Positions 25,795-34,675 of a stretch of 64,000 bases of DNA are shown piece by piece. Made by a program: the position numbers and the translations under genes. The stretch's first letter is position 1; every line of letters begins with the position of its first letter. The stretch is from CAG-390 sp964384555 (GTDB taxonomy: Bacteria; Bacillota; Clostridia; Oscillospirales; CAG-272). Below the pieces are notes generated by a model. It had not been told where the DNA came from, ran no database searches, and worked only from the letters and a program-made list of their open reading frames with translations. The stretch covers positions 186,001 to 250,000 of the forward strand of contig CAYLLA010000001.1 of the NCBI GenBank assembly GCA_964384555.1, written 5' to 3'.

Positions 25795-25832
25795 AAGGGT
25801 TATAAAGATAAAGGAAAGGCCGGTAACCTAAA

Positions 25833-26786
25833 ATGCAAGTAAAACACGATATTCACAATCACACACTGCTGTCCCTCTGCTGTTACGATCCCGTGGCGAC
25901 CGTTGATGCCTTTGCACGCCGCGCAAAAGAGCTTGGGCATACAAACTTTGGTGTATCCAATCATCTGTGGGATGAAAAAGTACCCGGACCGAGCCATTGG
26001 TATCACATGCAAATGATAAATTACGGTCTTGAGGGCGCACGCGCCGCCATGCCCTCACTGCCGGGTATAAGACTGATGGTAGGGACCGAGACCGAGTATT
26101 GCGGCATGTCGGATAACCTTGGCATGCTCGCCGAGACGGCAAAGCAATTTGATTATGTTTTGGTGCCGCATACCCACGTACATATGAGGAACTTTGTTAT
26201 CCCCGAGATGGATGATATAAGATCCAAGCGTGCAGAGCTGGCAGGTAAGCTTGCCTCACTTATGCCGGAGCTTGGCGAGGAGCGCACACGCAAGCTGATG
26301 GATGCAGTACCTGAGGCGGAGATAGCCGCAATGCTCGGCGAGCGCACCGAGGCTGTTGTGGCGTATAATGCCGATTTTATGTACCACAGCTTTTTAAGCC
26401 TTATGGCAAACTCTGAGTTTCAAAAGCTTTCACGCACCACACCAACCATCGTGGCGCACACATTCTCCCCTTGCGGTTTTTCAAAGGATCTGCAAAAGAG
26501 GATGATCGAGGCCGTCAGCGATGAGCGATATATTGAATGCTTTTCGATCGCCGCAAAAATGGGCGTGGGAATTGAGATAAATACAGGTGCGTTTAAATTC
26601 TCGGAAAACGATTTTGTTGATGAGCCTATGATCCGCGTGATGAAGCTTGCCAAAGCTGCAGGGTGCAAGTTTACCTTTGGCACGGATGCACATTCGCTTG
26701 CGGGGCTGGATAAGATACGCATGGCAGATCGCATTACCGAGCTTTGCGATATAAACGAGGCCGACGTGATGGAATTCGTAAGATGA
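25833..26786 (+). CDS. PHP-domain metal-dependent phosphoesterase
   Basis: 317 residues of the PHP fold: DIHNHTLLS (His8, His10), GVSNHLW, MVGTETEYCG (Glu), VLVPHTHVH, TPTIVAHTF (His), IEINTGAF and FGTDAHS (Asp, His), that is, all the usual metal ligands of the trinuclear centre. Stand-alone PHP proteins of this length act on phosphate esters such as histidinol phosphate, nucleotides or sugar phosphates; the substrate is not predictable. It lies divergent to deoC, with an AAAGG ribosome site and its own terminator. Confidence 0.85.
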   Translation: MQVKHDIHNHTLLSLCCYDPVATVDAFARRAKELGHTNFGVSNHLWDEKVPGPSHWYHMQMINYGLEGARAAMPSLPGIRLMVGTETEYCGMSDNLGMLAETAKQFDYVLVPHTHVHMRNFVIPEMDDIRSKRAELAGKLASLMPELGEERTRKLMDAVPEAEIAAMLGERTEAVVAYNADFMYHSFLSLMANSEFQKLSRTTPTIVAHTFSPCGFSKDLQKRMIEAVSDERYIECFSIAAKMGVGIEINTGAFKFSENDFVDEPMIRVMKLAKAAGCKFTFGTDAHSLAGLDKIRMADRITELCDINEADVMEFVR

Positions 26787-26814
26787 CCATCTCGCTGCGG
26801 TGAATATAAACTAA

Positions 26815-26870
26815 CATGCCCCGAGGCAGGAAGTTTTAAGTGACTTCCGCCTCGGGGCATGCTTGTTTTG
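26815..26870. terminator. strong terminator between PHP and SpoIID-like genes
   Basis: A long stem CATGCCCCGAGGC...GGAAGT / ACTTCC...GCCTCGGGGCATG with an 8-nt loop, followed on the plus strand by CTTGTTTTG. It separates two convergent genes. Confidence 0.88.
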
Positions 26871-26901
26871 TCAGGTTAATATACCGATCTGTCGCCTACC
26901 G

Positions 26902-28935
26902 TCAATTACCCTTTAAAAAGTCAAAATAGTTGCTCACGGTCGTGCCGGGGAAGTATGCAAGCAGGATCTGCGATGCTGTAGCTCCCGCCTCACCGAGGTC
27001 GGATGCGCCGAACTGGCTCATTCCAACGCCATGCCCCATACCCTTACCAACGATGGCAAAGGCAGAGGATGAGGAGGCGTAATGCGTCTTTTTTACCTGC
27101 TTCAGCTGGTTTACGATCAGGAATGTGCCGTAGTTTGATACCACGGTATAGTTACCGTTGGCATCAGGCTCGGTAGACATTGGAATGTCAATATCCCCAC
27201 CTATTATCTGCGCTATTCCGTTTCCGGTGTAGATATGCAGAGTTGACGAGCCGTCCTTTATTGCAGTGCCGAGATCGGTCAAAAAGTTAAAGCCCGCGGC
27301 ATCGGATACTATAACACCGTTCTTGGTCTTTACACTGACGGACCCCGCGCTCGACCCCATGAGGTTTATTATTCTCGTGGATATGACATCCTCATATGTG
27401 TAGTCAACGGATCCGCGCCCTATTTTGATGTTTGCTGACCAAACATAGCCGGAAAGCAGGCTTCGCACGCCGGAACAGCGTGTGGCGGAGGCTGTATTGC
27501 CGTTTGAATCGGTAAGCTTTATGCTGTAAACATAAGGGGATGAGTCACCTGTCAGTGTGGTCTCAACGCGTGCAATGTTTGAGTTTATCTGTGTCTCTCC
27601 GTATTCGCGGCATGCGGTCTTGAGCTGTGCCGCCGTTACCTCGTTAAACCAAAGGCCGGATGCATATTCCGAGTATTTTTCCCAAGGCGTGGCCTGTGTT
27701 CGCAGGTAGCTGTCCGTTGTGCCGCCCCAAACATATTTGGGATCCACCGACCAGCCACCGATGCTTGAGGAGTAAAGTCCCTCAACTATGGTCGAGCCAA
27801 AGGTCAGTATCTGGTCGCGTGTTTCGTTTACTGCTTGTGTCACACGTGAGGTTATAAGCTTGCGCCCGCGGTAGTTTTCGCAATGCGAAAGACTGCACAT
27901 ATCAAAGCCGTAGGAAGAGTAATGCTTGCCCACGCACTTAACCGAATAGGATCTTACGGTGATGGCAAAGGCTTTTTGTGTTTCGATATCCCAACTGGTG
28001 TATATCTCGTTGGGTAGCACGCCCTCAACGTATGTGTTGAGTTCGACCATATTTATATGCAAAAGCCCGTTGCATTCAGAGCCTATAAAATGCCTAAAGC
28101 AAAACAGTCCGTCATAGAGCGTTGATGTTGCAACGTCCTGTATATATGCGTGGTCGCGCCCAGGCTGTTGGTATGCCGAAAAGCCGAGATAAAAATGGTC
28201 TCCGCCCTCGTATTCAAAAAGTATGCTCTCCATCGTGTCATCAAGGACGGAAACACCTGTGGCGGAGGGGGATGCAATACGCACCGTGCGGTTTGTCATT
28301 ATCGAGGATATCGTTGCCGCGGCCTCGCCCGCCGCTGTGTAGGTGGGGAAGGCACCTATGCGAATGCACTTCTCGCCGTTGATGTAGGCAGGGAAGCACT
28401 GCTCGTACATTGCCTCAAAAAGATCCGAGTAGGATGCAAAATCCGCCCAGATATCTGCCGCATTGGCTATCTCAACGTGGTATCCGCCGATGTCGGCATT
28501 ATCCTCCGTGGCCTGTGAGCAGGAGTTGTACCCGATCTTAAGGTTCGTATCGCAAACGGCATGGACTGTGGCGGAGTTAAGCTTAAAGAGAGGCTTAAAG
28601 TTCCTGTCCGTCCTTGTGATCTCGGTCTCACCTACAACAAAGCCGTAGGGGGAGAGCATAGAGCAGGAAAACGGCGCGTCAACTCCGTATCTTAGCCCGA
28701 TGGCAAGATACATGGGGCTGGTCTTGACGTTAGATCTTATCGTGTAGGATGAGAGCGCCGAGGCATCCGCCGATGCGTTTATCACCAGCGTAACTCCGCT
28801 GAGCAGCAGGGCCGCAACAAGCGTTGCAAGCAGTACTCCGCAAAGGGAACGCCTGCCGTTTGCTTTTGCCTCTTTTTTTACTGTGCACGCGCTGTTTAAG
28901 CTTTTGGTGCTTTTATTGAGTTTATTCATGGGCAT
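26902..28935 (-). CDS. SpoIID/LytB-domain protein
   Basis: A large (about 677 residue) relative of SpoIID, the lytic transglycosylase acting on peptidoglycan during engulfment. It has an N-terminal membrane anchor (residues 30-55, LLATLVAALLLSGVTLVI). A SPOR-like segment sits near 195-215 (IRIGAFPTYTAAGEAAATIS). The SpoIID core contains LNTYVEGVLPNEI, FAITVRSYSV and CENYRG, and the protein ends with the hallmark GKGMGHGVGMSQFGA. Canonical SpoIID is about 340 residues, so this is a long version. The start could be the ATG at 28935 or 28929; both overlap the end of the upstream coiled-coil gene, indicating translational coupling. Confidence 0.88.
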   Translation of the reverse strand: MPMNKLNKSTKSLNSACTVKKEAKANGRRSLCGVLLATLVAALLLSGVTLVINASADASALSSYTIRSNVKTSPMYLAIGLRYGVDAPFSCSMLSPYGFVVGETEITRTDRNFKPLFKLNSATVHAVCDTNLKIGYNSCSQATEDNADIGGYHVEIANAADIWADFASYSDLFEAMYEQCFPAYINGEKCIRIGAFPTYTAAGEAAATISSIMTNRTVRIASPSATGVSVLDDTMESILFEYEGGDHFYLGFSAYQQPGRDHAYIQDVATSTLYDGLFCFRHFIGSECNGLLHINMVELNTYVEGVLPNEIYTSWDIETQKAFAITVRSYSVKCVGKHYSSYGFDMCSLSHCENYRGRKLITSRVTQAVNETRDQILTFGSTIVEGLYSSSIGGWSVDPKYVWGGTTDSYLRTQATPWEKYSEYASGLWFNEVTAAQLKTACREYGETQINSNIARVETTLTGDSSPYVYSIKLTDSNGNTASATRCSGVRSLLSGYVWSANIKIGRGSVDYTYEDVISTRIINLMGSSAGSVSVKTKNGVIVSDAAGFNFLTDLGTAIKDGSSTLHIYTGNGIAQIIGGDIDIPMSTEPDANGNYTVVSNYGTFLIVNQLKQVKKTHYASSSSAFAIVGKGMGHGVGMSQFGASDLGEAGATASQILLAYFPGTTVSNYFDFLKGN

Positions 28936-29908
28936 CTTCAATTATGTACTCGCCGCCTATCATAACATAAGCGCCGTCATAGCTCTCAATGCGAATACCG
29001 CGGCCGTCCTCCGCGCCGCGCGGGATGAGCAAATTATGCATCAGCGGCGCATCCGCACCGTTGTAAAGCTCATCTCCCGTGGTAAGGTCGTTTACACCCT
29101 GCAGTGTGCCGGAGGTGTTGTAGGGGGATTCTATCACGGCATAGCCGGATCTTACTATCACCAGCACGCCCTCATCGGCGTTTTTGGCGCGTATAGTTTG
29201 CCCCGCATCAACAAACACAGGCCTATACATAACGCCGGCCTTTGTTTGAAGCTGCTGGATGGTCTCGTTCAGCGCATCATATTTTGCGCGCAGATCCGTG
29301 ATCGCACCGCTCTCGCCTGTCAGTGCATCGATGGAGGCGCGAAGCGAGTTCATCTCCTTGGTCACGCTCAGGTATTTGTTTGAAAGGTCGGAAAAATTCT
29401 TTTCAAGACTGTTCTTGTCGGCGCGAAGTGTTTCAATACTGCTCTTGATGCCGGTTATCGAGTCATTTATCGAATCTATCTGCTTTGATATATTCGAGTA
29501 GTTTGCCTCGATCTCGGTGAGCCTTGAGCCGTGATCGTTCTCAAGCGATTGCAGTTTGTTTTTAAGCTCCGAGATCTCCGCATCCTTGACCTTGCCTTGC
29601 TCCTCAAGCGCCGCTATACGGGACATTATGGCTTGATAGGCTTCGGAGTTCATGCCGCCGCCTCCACCGCCGCCTCCGCCGCCAAGCTCCAGTGCGCTGA
29701 CTCTGGCGGTGAGATCGTCTATGCGATTTGAGAGCGGGGACAATACATAATCCTCAACATACTGCGCAAGTCCGGAAAGTGAAACTACCGGGTCAACTGC
29801 GCTGTCATATACCAGTGAGGCATAAACGGCAAGGGATGTGGCAAAGGCGAGTGCCAACGCCATAAACAGAGCCGCAACTTTCTTGATTTTTTCGGGTATT
29901 TTTTTCAT
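28922..29908 (-). CDS. membrane-anchored coiled-coil protein with poly-glycine run
   Basis: 328 residues, no named family. The N-terminus (residues 11-32) is a signal/anchor helix. Residues 45-75 are helical; a run of ten consecutive Gly follows near 77-86. Residues 90-225 form a long heptad coiled coil (LENDHGSRLTEIEANY... type). The C-terminal 100 residues form a compact beta domain (AGQTIRAKNADEGVLVIVRSG ... YVMIGGEYIIED). It is co-translated with the SpoIID-like gene, so a surface or engulfment-related role is suggested. GGAG precedes the ATG. Confidence 0.75.
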   Translation of the reverse strand: MKKIPEKIKKVAALFMALALAFATSLAVYASLVYDSAVDPVVSLSGLAQYVEDYVLSPLSNRIDDLTARVSALELGGGGGGGGGGMNSEAYQAIMSRIAALEEQGKVKDAEISELKNKLQSLENDHGSRLTEIEANYSNISKQIDSINDSITGIKSSIETLRADKNSLEKNFSDLSNKYLSVTKEMNSLRASIDALTGESGAITDLRAKYDALNETIQQLQTKAGVMYRPVFVDAGQTIRAKNADEGVLVIVRSGYAVIESPYNTSGTLQGVNDLTTGDELYNGADAPLMHNLLIPRGAEDGRGIRIESYDGAYVMIGGEYIIEDAHE

Positions 29909-29953
29909 TGGTAGTGATCTCCGTTCCGCCGCGGTGCGGCGGCAATTTTGACT

Positions 29954-32191
29954 TTACAGATCAAGCTTCATCTGCATCTTTTCAATATCCTTTTCCACCA
30001 GCAGTACCGGTGTGGCAGGGATCTTTATTTTTTTGTAACCCTTGGTGCTTTCAAATCTGTCACTAAAGTCATCTAACGCCGCGGTCAGTGTAGCGCCGCC
30101 CTTCAGCGTTACTAGCTGAACGCCGCCGGCGCTCCTTGTGGCTTTTTCGGGAATGAGGGAGGAGAATATAACCGCCGCCTTATCGTTGCTGGTCAGCAGT
30201 AATATCTCAAACGGCCGTTCCTCTTCAAATATTCCGACTATCGGGGAGGCCTGTGAGTAAGCTCCCGTCAGCTTGCGGCGGTTGCCCTTGGTCTGATACA
30301 CAGCCTGCGGTACGCGCACGCCCTTGCCGTTTTCAAAGATAAACACCATGCGCCGATCCTCGCTCCACTCCGCACCGACCTTCATGAGTATCGGCTTCTC
30401 GCCAGAGTCAAACCCGAGCTTTGCGGGCAAAAATTCGCCCATGGCTGATGCTTTGCAGGTCTCAAAGTCGCATGCTCTGGCATGATATACCTGTGCGCGG
30501 TCGGTGAAGAAATAAAGATCCGTCAGGTTGTCGCCCTCCGCCACACCTATCATGCTGTCGCCGTCCTTAAACCTGTGCTCATCGTTTCCGCGCAGGGATA
30601 GTGCCGTTATCTTTTTAAAGTAGCCCTCGGATGTCAGGAAGAAGTGCGCGGGGTAATTTTCAATGCTCTCTACCGGAGCGGCGGTCGTTATCTTGCTTTC
30701 TTCTATCAGCTCCGAACGCCTCGGCTGGCCGTATTTTTTCTTTATGTCCGCCAACTGTGCGGCTATCTGCTTTTTAAGCTTAAGCTCATCCGAGAGTATC
30801 TCCTCAAGCTCGGCTATCTGCTTTTGCAGATCGTCTATGTCCTTTATGCGATTTAGGATATACTCGCGGTTCAGGTGGCGAAGCTTTATATCCGCAATAA
30901 ACTCGGCCTGCGGAACGTCAATTCCAAAGCCGGAGCAAAGGTTGGGGATAACATCAGCATCCTTTTCCGTTCCGCGAATGATCTTTATAGCTTTATCAAT
31001 GTCAAGCAGTATGCGCCCAAGACCCATCAAAAGGTGCAGACGCTCTTTTTTGCGTTCAAGATCAAAGCGCAGCTCACGTGAGTAGCATTCGGAGCGGAAT
31101 TTTATCCACTCCTCAAGTATCTCGCGCACGCCCATCTGGCGCGGCACAGAACCGATGAGGATATTAAAGTTGCATTTAAATGAATCCTCAAGGGATGTCA
31201 GCTTAAAGAGCTTGGCCATAAGCTGGTCGGGATCGGTTCCGCGGCGAATGTCTATCGTCAGCCTAAAGCCGGAAAGACCTATCTCGTCTCGAATATCCGA
31301 TATCTCCTTAAGCTTACCCTCCTTGATGAGGTCGGTTATCTGCTTTATTATCTGCTCTATGGTGGTGGAGTAGGGTATCTCCGAAACATCGATGCAGTTA
31401 GCTTTGGGGTCATAGGTGTAGCGCGAGCGCACCTTGACCGAGCCGGAGCCGGTCTCGTATATCTCACGCATCTTGTCACGATTGTAAACTATAAGTCCGC
31501 CGCCGGAGAAATCCGGTGCTTTTATTATGTCAAGCAGTCGCTCGGTATCTGTGCGAGGGTTGCGAAGCAGAGCGATCGTGCCGTCGCATATCTCGGCGAG
31601 GTTAAAGGAGCATATATTCGATGCCATACCGACCGCAATACCCATGTTGGGGGTAACGAGCACGTTCGGAAAGGTCGTTGGCATAAGTGCCGGCTCTTTC
31701 ATAGTGCCGTCATAGTTGTCCACCATATCAACGGCATTCTTTTCAATGCCTGAGAATATCTCCGCCGCAAATTTTTCAAGTCTTACCTCGGTGTAACGCG
31801 GTGCGGAGTAAGGACCGGAGCTGTACTGCTTACCAAAGCCGCCCTTTGAATCTATAAATGGGTGGAGCAATGTGGCATTGTCGCGCGTAAGTCTTACAAG
31901 CGTGTCATATATCGCCGCATCTCCGTGAGGGTTAAGGCGCATGGTCTGACCAACAACGTTTGCGCTTTTTGAACGCGGACCGCTCATAAGTCCCATTTTA
32001 TACATCGTATATAGAAGCTTACGGTGCGCGGGCTTAAAGCCGTCTATTGCAGGGATAGCACGCGACACGATAACGCTCATAACATACGGCATATAGTTTT
32101 TTTCTATCGTTTCGGTAATATATTGCTCGGTTATCGGAGCCTCGGCGGCAGGCAACAGCTCGGAGGCATCATTTTTCTTTTTTCTTGCCAT
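29954..32191 (-). CDS. parC: DNA topoisomerase IV subunit A (ParC-type)
   Basis: 745 residues of the GyrA/ParC family. Residues 30-480 form the breakage-reunion domain: GFKPAHRKLLYTM, the quinolone region NPHGDAAIYDTLVRL and catalytic Tyr133 (APRYTEVRLEKFA). The long coiled coil is near 430-490. The C-terminal domain is short and lacks the GyrA box (QRRGGKG), arguing for topoisomerase IV rather than gyrase. Ala92 occupies the position of E. coli GyrA Ser83. parE is not in the window. The ribosome site AAGGAG lies 14 nt before the ATG. Confidence 0.85.
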   Translation of the reverse strand: MARKKKNDASELLPAAEAPITEQYITETIEKNYMPYVMSVIVSRAIPAIDGFKPAHRKLLYTMYKMGLMSGPRSKSANVVGQTMRLNPHGDAAIYDTLVRLTRDNATLLHPFIDSKGGFGKQYSSGPYSAPRYTEVRLEKFAAEIFSGIEKNAVDMVDNYDGTMKEPALMPTTFPNVLVTPNMGIAVGMASNICSFNLAEICDGTIALLRNPRTDTERLLDIIKAPDFSGGGLIVYNRDKMREIYETGSGSVKVRSRYTYDPKANCIDVSEIPYSTTIEQIIKQITDLIKEGKLKEISDIRDEIGLSGFRLTIDIRRGTDPDQLMAKLFKLTSLEDSFKCNFNILIGSVPRQMGVREILEEWIKFRSECYSRELRFDLERKKERLHLLMGLGRILLDIDKAIKIIRGTEKDADVIPNLCSGFGIDVPQAEFIADIKLRHLNREYILNRIKDIDDLQKQIAELEEILSDELKLKKQIAAQLADIKKKYGQPRRSELIEESKITTAAPVESIENYPAHFFLTSEGYFKKITALSLRGNDEHRFKDGDSMIGVAEGDNLTDLYFFTDRAQVYHARACDFETCKASAMGEFLPAKLGFDSGEKPILMKVGAEWSEDRRMVFIFENGKGVRVPQAVYQTKGNRRKLTGAYSQASPIVGIFEEERPFEILLLTSNDKAAVIFSSLIPEKATRSAGGVQLVTLKGGATLTAALDDFSDRFESTKGYKKIKIPATPVLLVEKDIEKMQMKLDL

Positions 32192-32304
32192 TCGGGGATC
32201 TGACTCTCCTTATTTTTTTACTTTATCTCTATATATATTTGCTTATCAATTTGCTATTTTAAATTATCGCCTGTGAAAATAGACTTTGCGCCTTATGCGT
32301 GTCA

Positions 32305-33396
32305 TCAAGCATTGTCAAGATCTATTACGGTATGTGCCGCGGCACGTATCAGACGATTGTAAAGCGCAAGCCCGAGTCCATCTGTATCCGGCAAGTTAGC
32401 GTATATAACATCCGCCTCTATCTCGTCGGATTCACGCAGTGCGGCAAATATTCGGTGCATCTGCGTTTCAAGATCATACCCCGCACCGATCGTTATGACC
32501 TTGCCGTCAGCATCCGAAAGGAGCGGTGCTTGCTCGTCGTAGCATATGATCAAGCAGTTCTCGTTTGCCTGCGCATCTCTGAAAAAGCGGAGCCTTGCGG
32601 CCTCAGATCCCCTAACGAGCTTTAGCGGCTTTGAGGGGGCGTAGTGACGGTATTTCATGCCGGGGGAGAGCGGTCGCTCATCCGCTGCCAGCATTTCGGT
32701 CACAGCAGGTGCTATCGATACATTTTTTGCAACGCAACGAAGCGCATCACAGGTAACAGCTCCCGGGCGCAGCAGAGTCAGCGATTCATCGTCATCTATG
32801 CGAACTATGGTGGATTCAACGCCGTAGCGGCACTCTCCGCCGTCTATTATAAAGTCAACGCGACCGTCAAGATCCTGCGCGGCGTGCTCGGCCTTGGTGG
32901 GGGAGGGGCGCCCGGAAAGATTGGCACTTGGCGCGGCAATGGGTATGCCCGCCAGCTTTATCAGCTCATTGGCCACCGGGTGTGCAGGGCATCTTACAGC
33001 CACCGAATCAAGCCCGCCTGTTACGCAGGAGGGGATCGTATCCTTTTTCTTCATGATAACGGTCAATGGCCCCGGCATAAAGCTTGCCGCCAGCTTGTAG
33101 TAGAGCTTTGTGGTAACGCAATAAGGCTCGGCGTTTTTGGGGTCGGAGATATGGATTATCAGCGGGTTGTCCGACGGGCGACCTTTTGCCGCATATATCT
33201 TTTTTGCCGAGCCCTCGTTTGTGGCATCTCCGCCAAGACCGTATACCGTCTCGGTGGGGAATATCACCAGTCCGCCGGCACGCAGTGACTGCGCGGCCGG
33301 CAGAAGTATCGATGGGTCAAAATTATCGGGATCCACATCTATGTGTGTGGTGTTGATATTCTGTTGTGCTTGGGAAGTTGATGTTGACATTTTCAT
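32305..33396 (-). CDS. tsaC: threonylcarbamoyl-AMP synthase (Sua5 type)
   Basis: Makes L-threonylcarbamoyl-AMP from threonine, bicarbonate and ATP for the t6A37 modification of ANN-decoding tRNAs. Residues 25-225 are the YrdC domain (GGLVIFPTETVYGLGGDA, KIYAAKGRPSDNPLIIHI, RCPAHPVANELI, PSANLSGRPSPT). Residues 245-363 are the Sua5 C-terminal domain (SPGMKYRHYAP). 363 residues fits the two-domain Sua5 form. The first 24 residues are polar and may start later than annotated, since no clear ribosome site precedes the chosen ATG. Confidence 0.93.
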   Translation of the reverse strand: MKMSTSTSQAQQNINTTHIDVDPDNFDPSILLPAAQSLRAGGLVIFPTETVYGLGGDATNEGSAKKIYAAKGRPSDNPLIIHISDPKNAEPYCVTTKLYYKLAASFMPGPLTVIMKKKDTIPSCVTGGLDSVAVRCPAHPVANELIKLAGIPIAAPSANLSGRPSPTKAEHAAQDLDGRVDFIIDGGECRYGVESTIVRIDDDESLTLLRPGAVTCDALRCVAKNVSIAPAVTEMLAADERPLSPGMKYRHYAPSKPLKLVRGSEAARLRFFRDAQANENCLIICYDEQAPLLSDADGKVITIGAGYDLETQMHRIFAALRESDEIEADVIYANLPDTDGLGLALYNRLIRAAAHTVIDLDNA

Positions 33397-33574
33397 AAAT
33401 CGGGGACGGCGGCGGAGAGGGCGCTTCTTTTCTCATGAGTGCCGCGGCATCGCCTTGTGTCCTGCCTGCCGTCCGTTTCCTTTGCTTTTACATTAGCAGT
33501 TTTTTGATAAGCGCTACTGTTTATGCTTGTCTTATAAAGTTTATAAAGCGTGAATCGTCTTAACGCTTTGTTTG

Positions 33575-34672
33575 TTATTGCTCGTCGGATGAGCTCCCCG
33601 CAAGCTTTTTTGCGGTATCCGCGGCAATGAGCGCATCCACCATGCCGCCTATCTCGCCGTCCAAAAATGAATCTAGCGAGTGCAGGGTAAGCCCTATTCT
33701 GTGGTCTGTTACCCGGTTTTGCGGATAGTTATAGGTGCGTATTTTTTCGCTTCTGTCACCACTGCCTACCTGTGAACGGCGGGTGGCGGCAATGCTTTCA
33801 TTCTGCTCTCGTTGCTTGATATCATAAAGCTTGGCGCGCAACAGCTTTAGCGCCTTGTCTTTGTTTTTAAACTGAGAGCGTTCCTCTTGACATTCCACAA
33901 CTATGCCCGAGGGCTTGTGTGTTATGCGCACGGCGGATTCGGTCTTGTTGATATGCTGACCTCCCGCGCCGCTTGATTTGCAGGATTCAAATTCAAGATC
34001 CTGTGGTAATATCTCTATATCCACCTCATCCGCCTCGGGCAGTACTGCCACCGTTACGGTCGAGGTCTGTATGCGCCCTTGCGATTCCGTTAGCGGTACG
34101 CGCTGTACGCGGTGAACGCCGGATTCAAATTTAAAGCGTGAGTAGGCTCCGTCCCCCTCAACGGTAAAGGTCAAGGCGCGAAAGCCGCCAAGCCCTGTTT
34201 CGTTGGAGTCGGCAACCGATAAGCGAAAGCCTGCGCGCTCGCAGTACATCGAATACATTCTGTAAAGCACAGCGGCAAAAAGGCAAGCTTCCTCGCCGCC
34301 CGCCCCGGCGCGTATCTCAACTACAACGTTTCTGTCGTCGTTCGGGTCACGCGTCAGGAGCATTGCGGTCAGCTCCTCCTCAAGTGCAGCGCATAACGGT
34401 CGCAGTTCCGCCGCCTCTTCGGCTGCCAAGGCGCGCATCTCGGGGTCATCCGAGATGCGCGCAAGCTCCGCGGCCTCACCGAGTGCCGAAAGATGGCTCT
34501 CGTACTCACGGTACTTGGTCACAACAGGTGTCAGCGAGCGGTATTCCTTCATAGTTTCGGTATAAAGGGGAATATCCGCAAAGGTCTCGGGGCGCTCAAG
34601 CAGAGCCTCAAGCTCACGGTATCTTTTATCCGTCTCGCGCAGCCTGCCTAACATTGCATTAGGATCCGGCAT
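33575..34672 (-). CDS. prfA: peptide chain release factor 1
   Basis: Recognises UAA/UAG and triggers peptide release. 365 residues: helical domain 1 (1-110), GAGGEEA, the anticodon-like tripeptide P193-L194-T195 (PxT of RF1), the SQGRIQTST segment, and the catalytic GGQ at 237-239 (GAGGQHINKTESAVR). In E. coli and most RF1 the GRIHTS His stacks on the stop codon; here the residue is Gln202. ATG is 3 nt after the stop of the upstream aminopeptidase gene, so the two are co-translated. Confidence 0.95.
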   Translation of the reverse strand: MPDPNAMLGRLRETDKRYRELEALLERPETFADIPLYTETMKEYRSLTPVVTKYREYESHLSALGEAAELARISDDPEMRALAAEEAAELRPLCAALEEELTAMLLTRDPNDDRNVVVEIRAGAGGEEACLFAAVLYRMYSMYCERAGFRLSVADSNETGLGGFRALTFTVEGDGAYSRFKFESGVHRVQRVPLTESQGRIQTSTVTVAVLPEADEVDIEILPQDLEFESCKSSGAGGQHINKTESAVRITHKPSGIVVECQEERSQFKNKDKALKLLRAKLYDIKQREQNESIAATRRSQVGSGDRSEKIRTYNYPQNRVTDHRIGLTLHSLDSFLDGEIGGMVDALIAADTAKKLAGSSSDEQ

Positions 34673-34675
34673 AGA

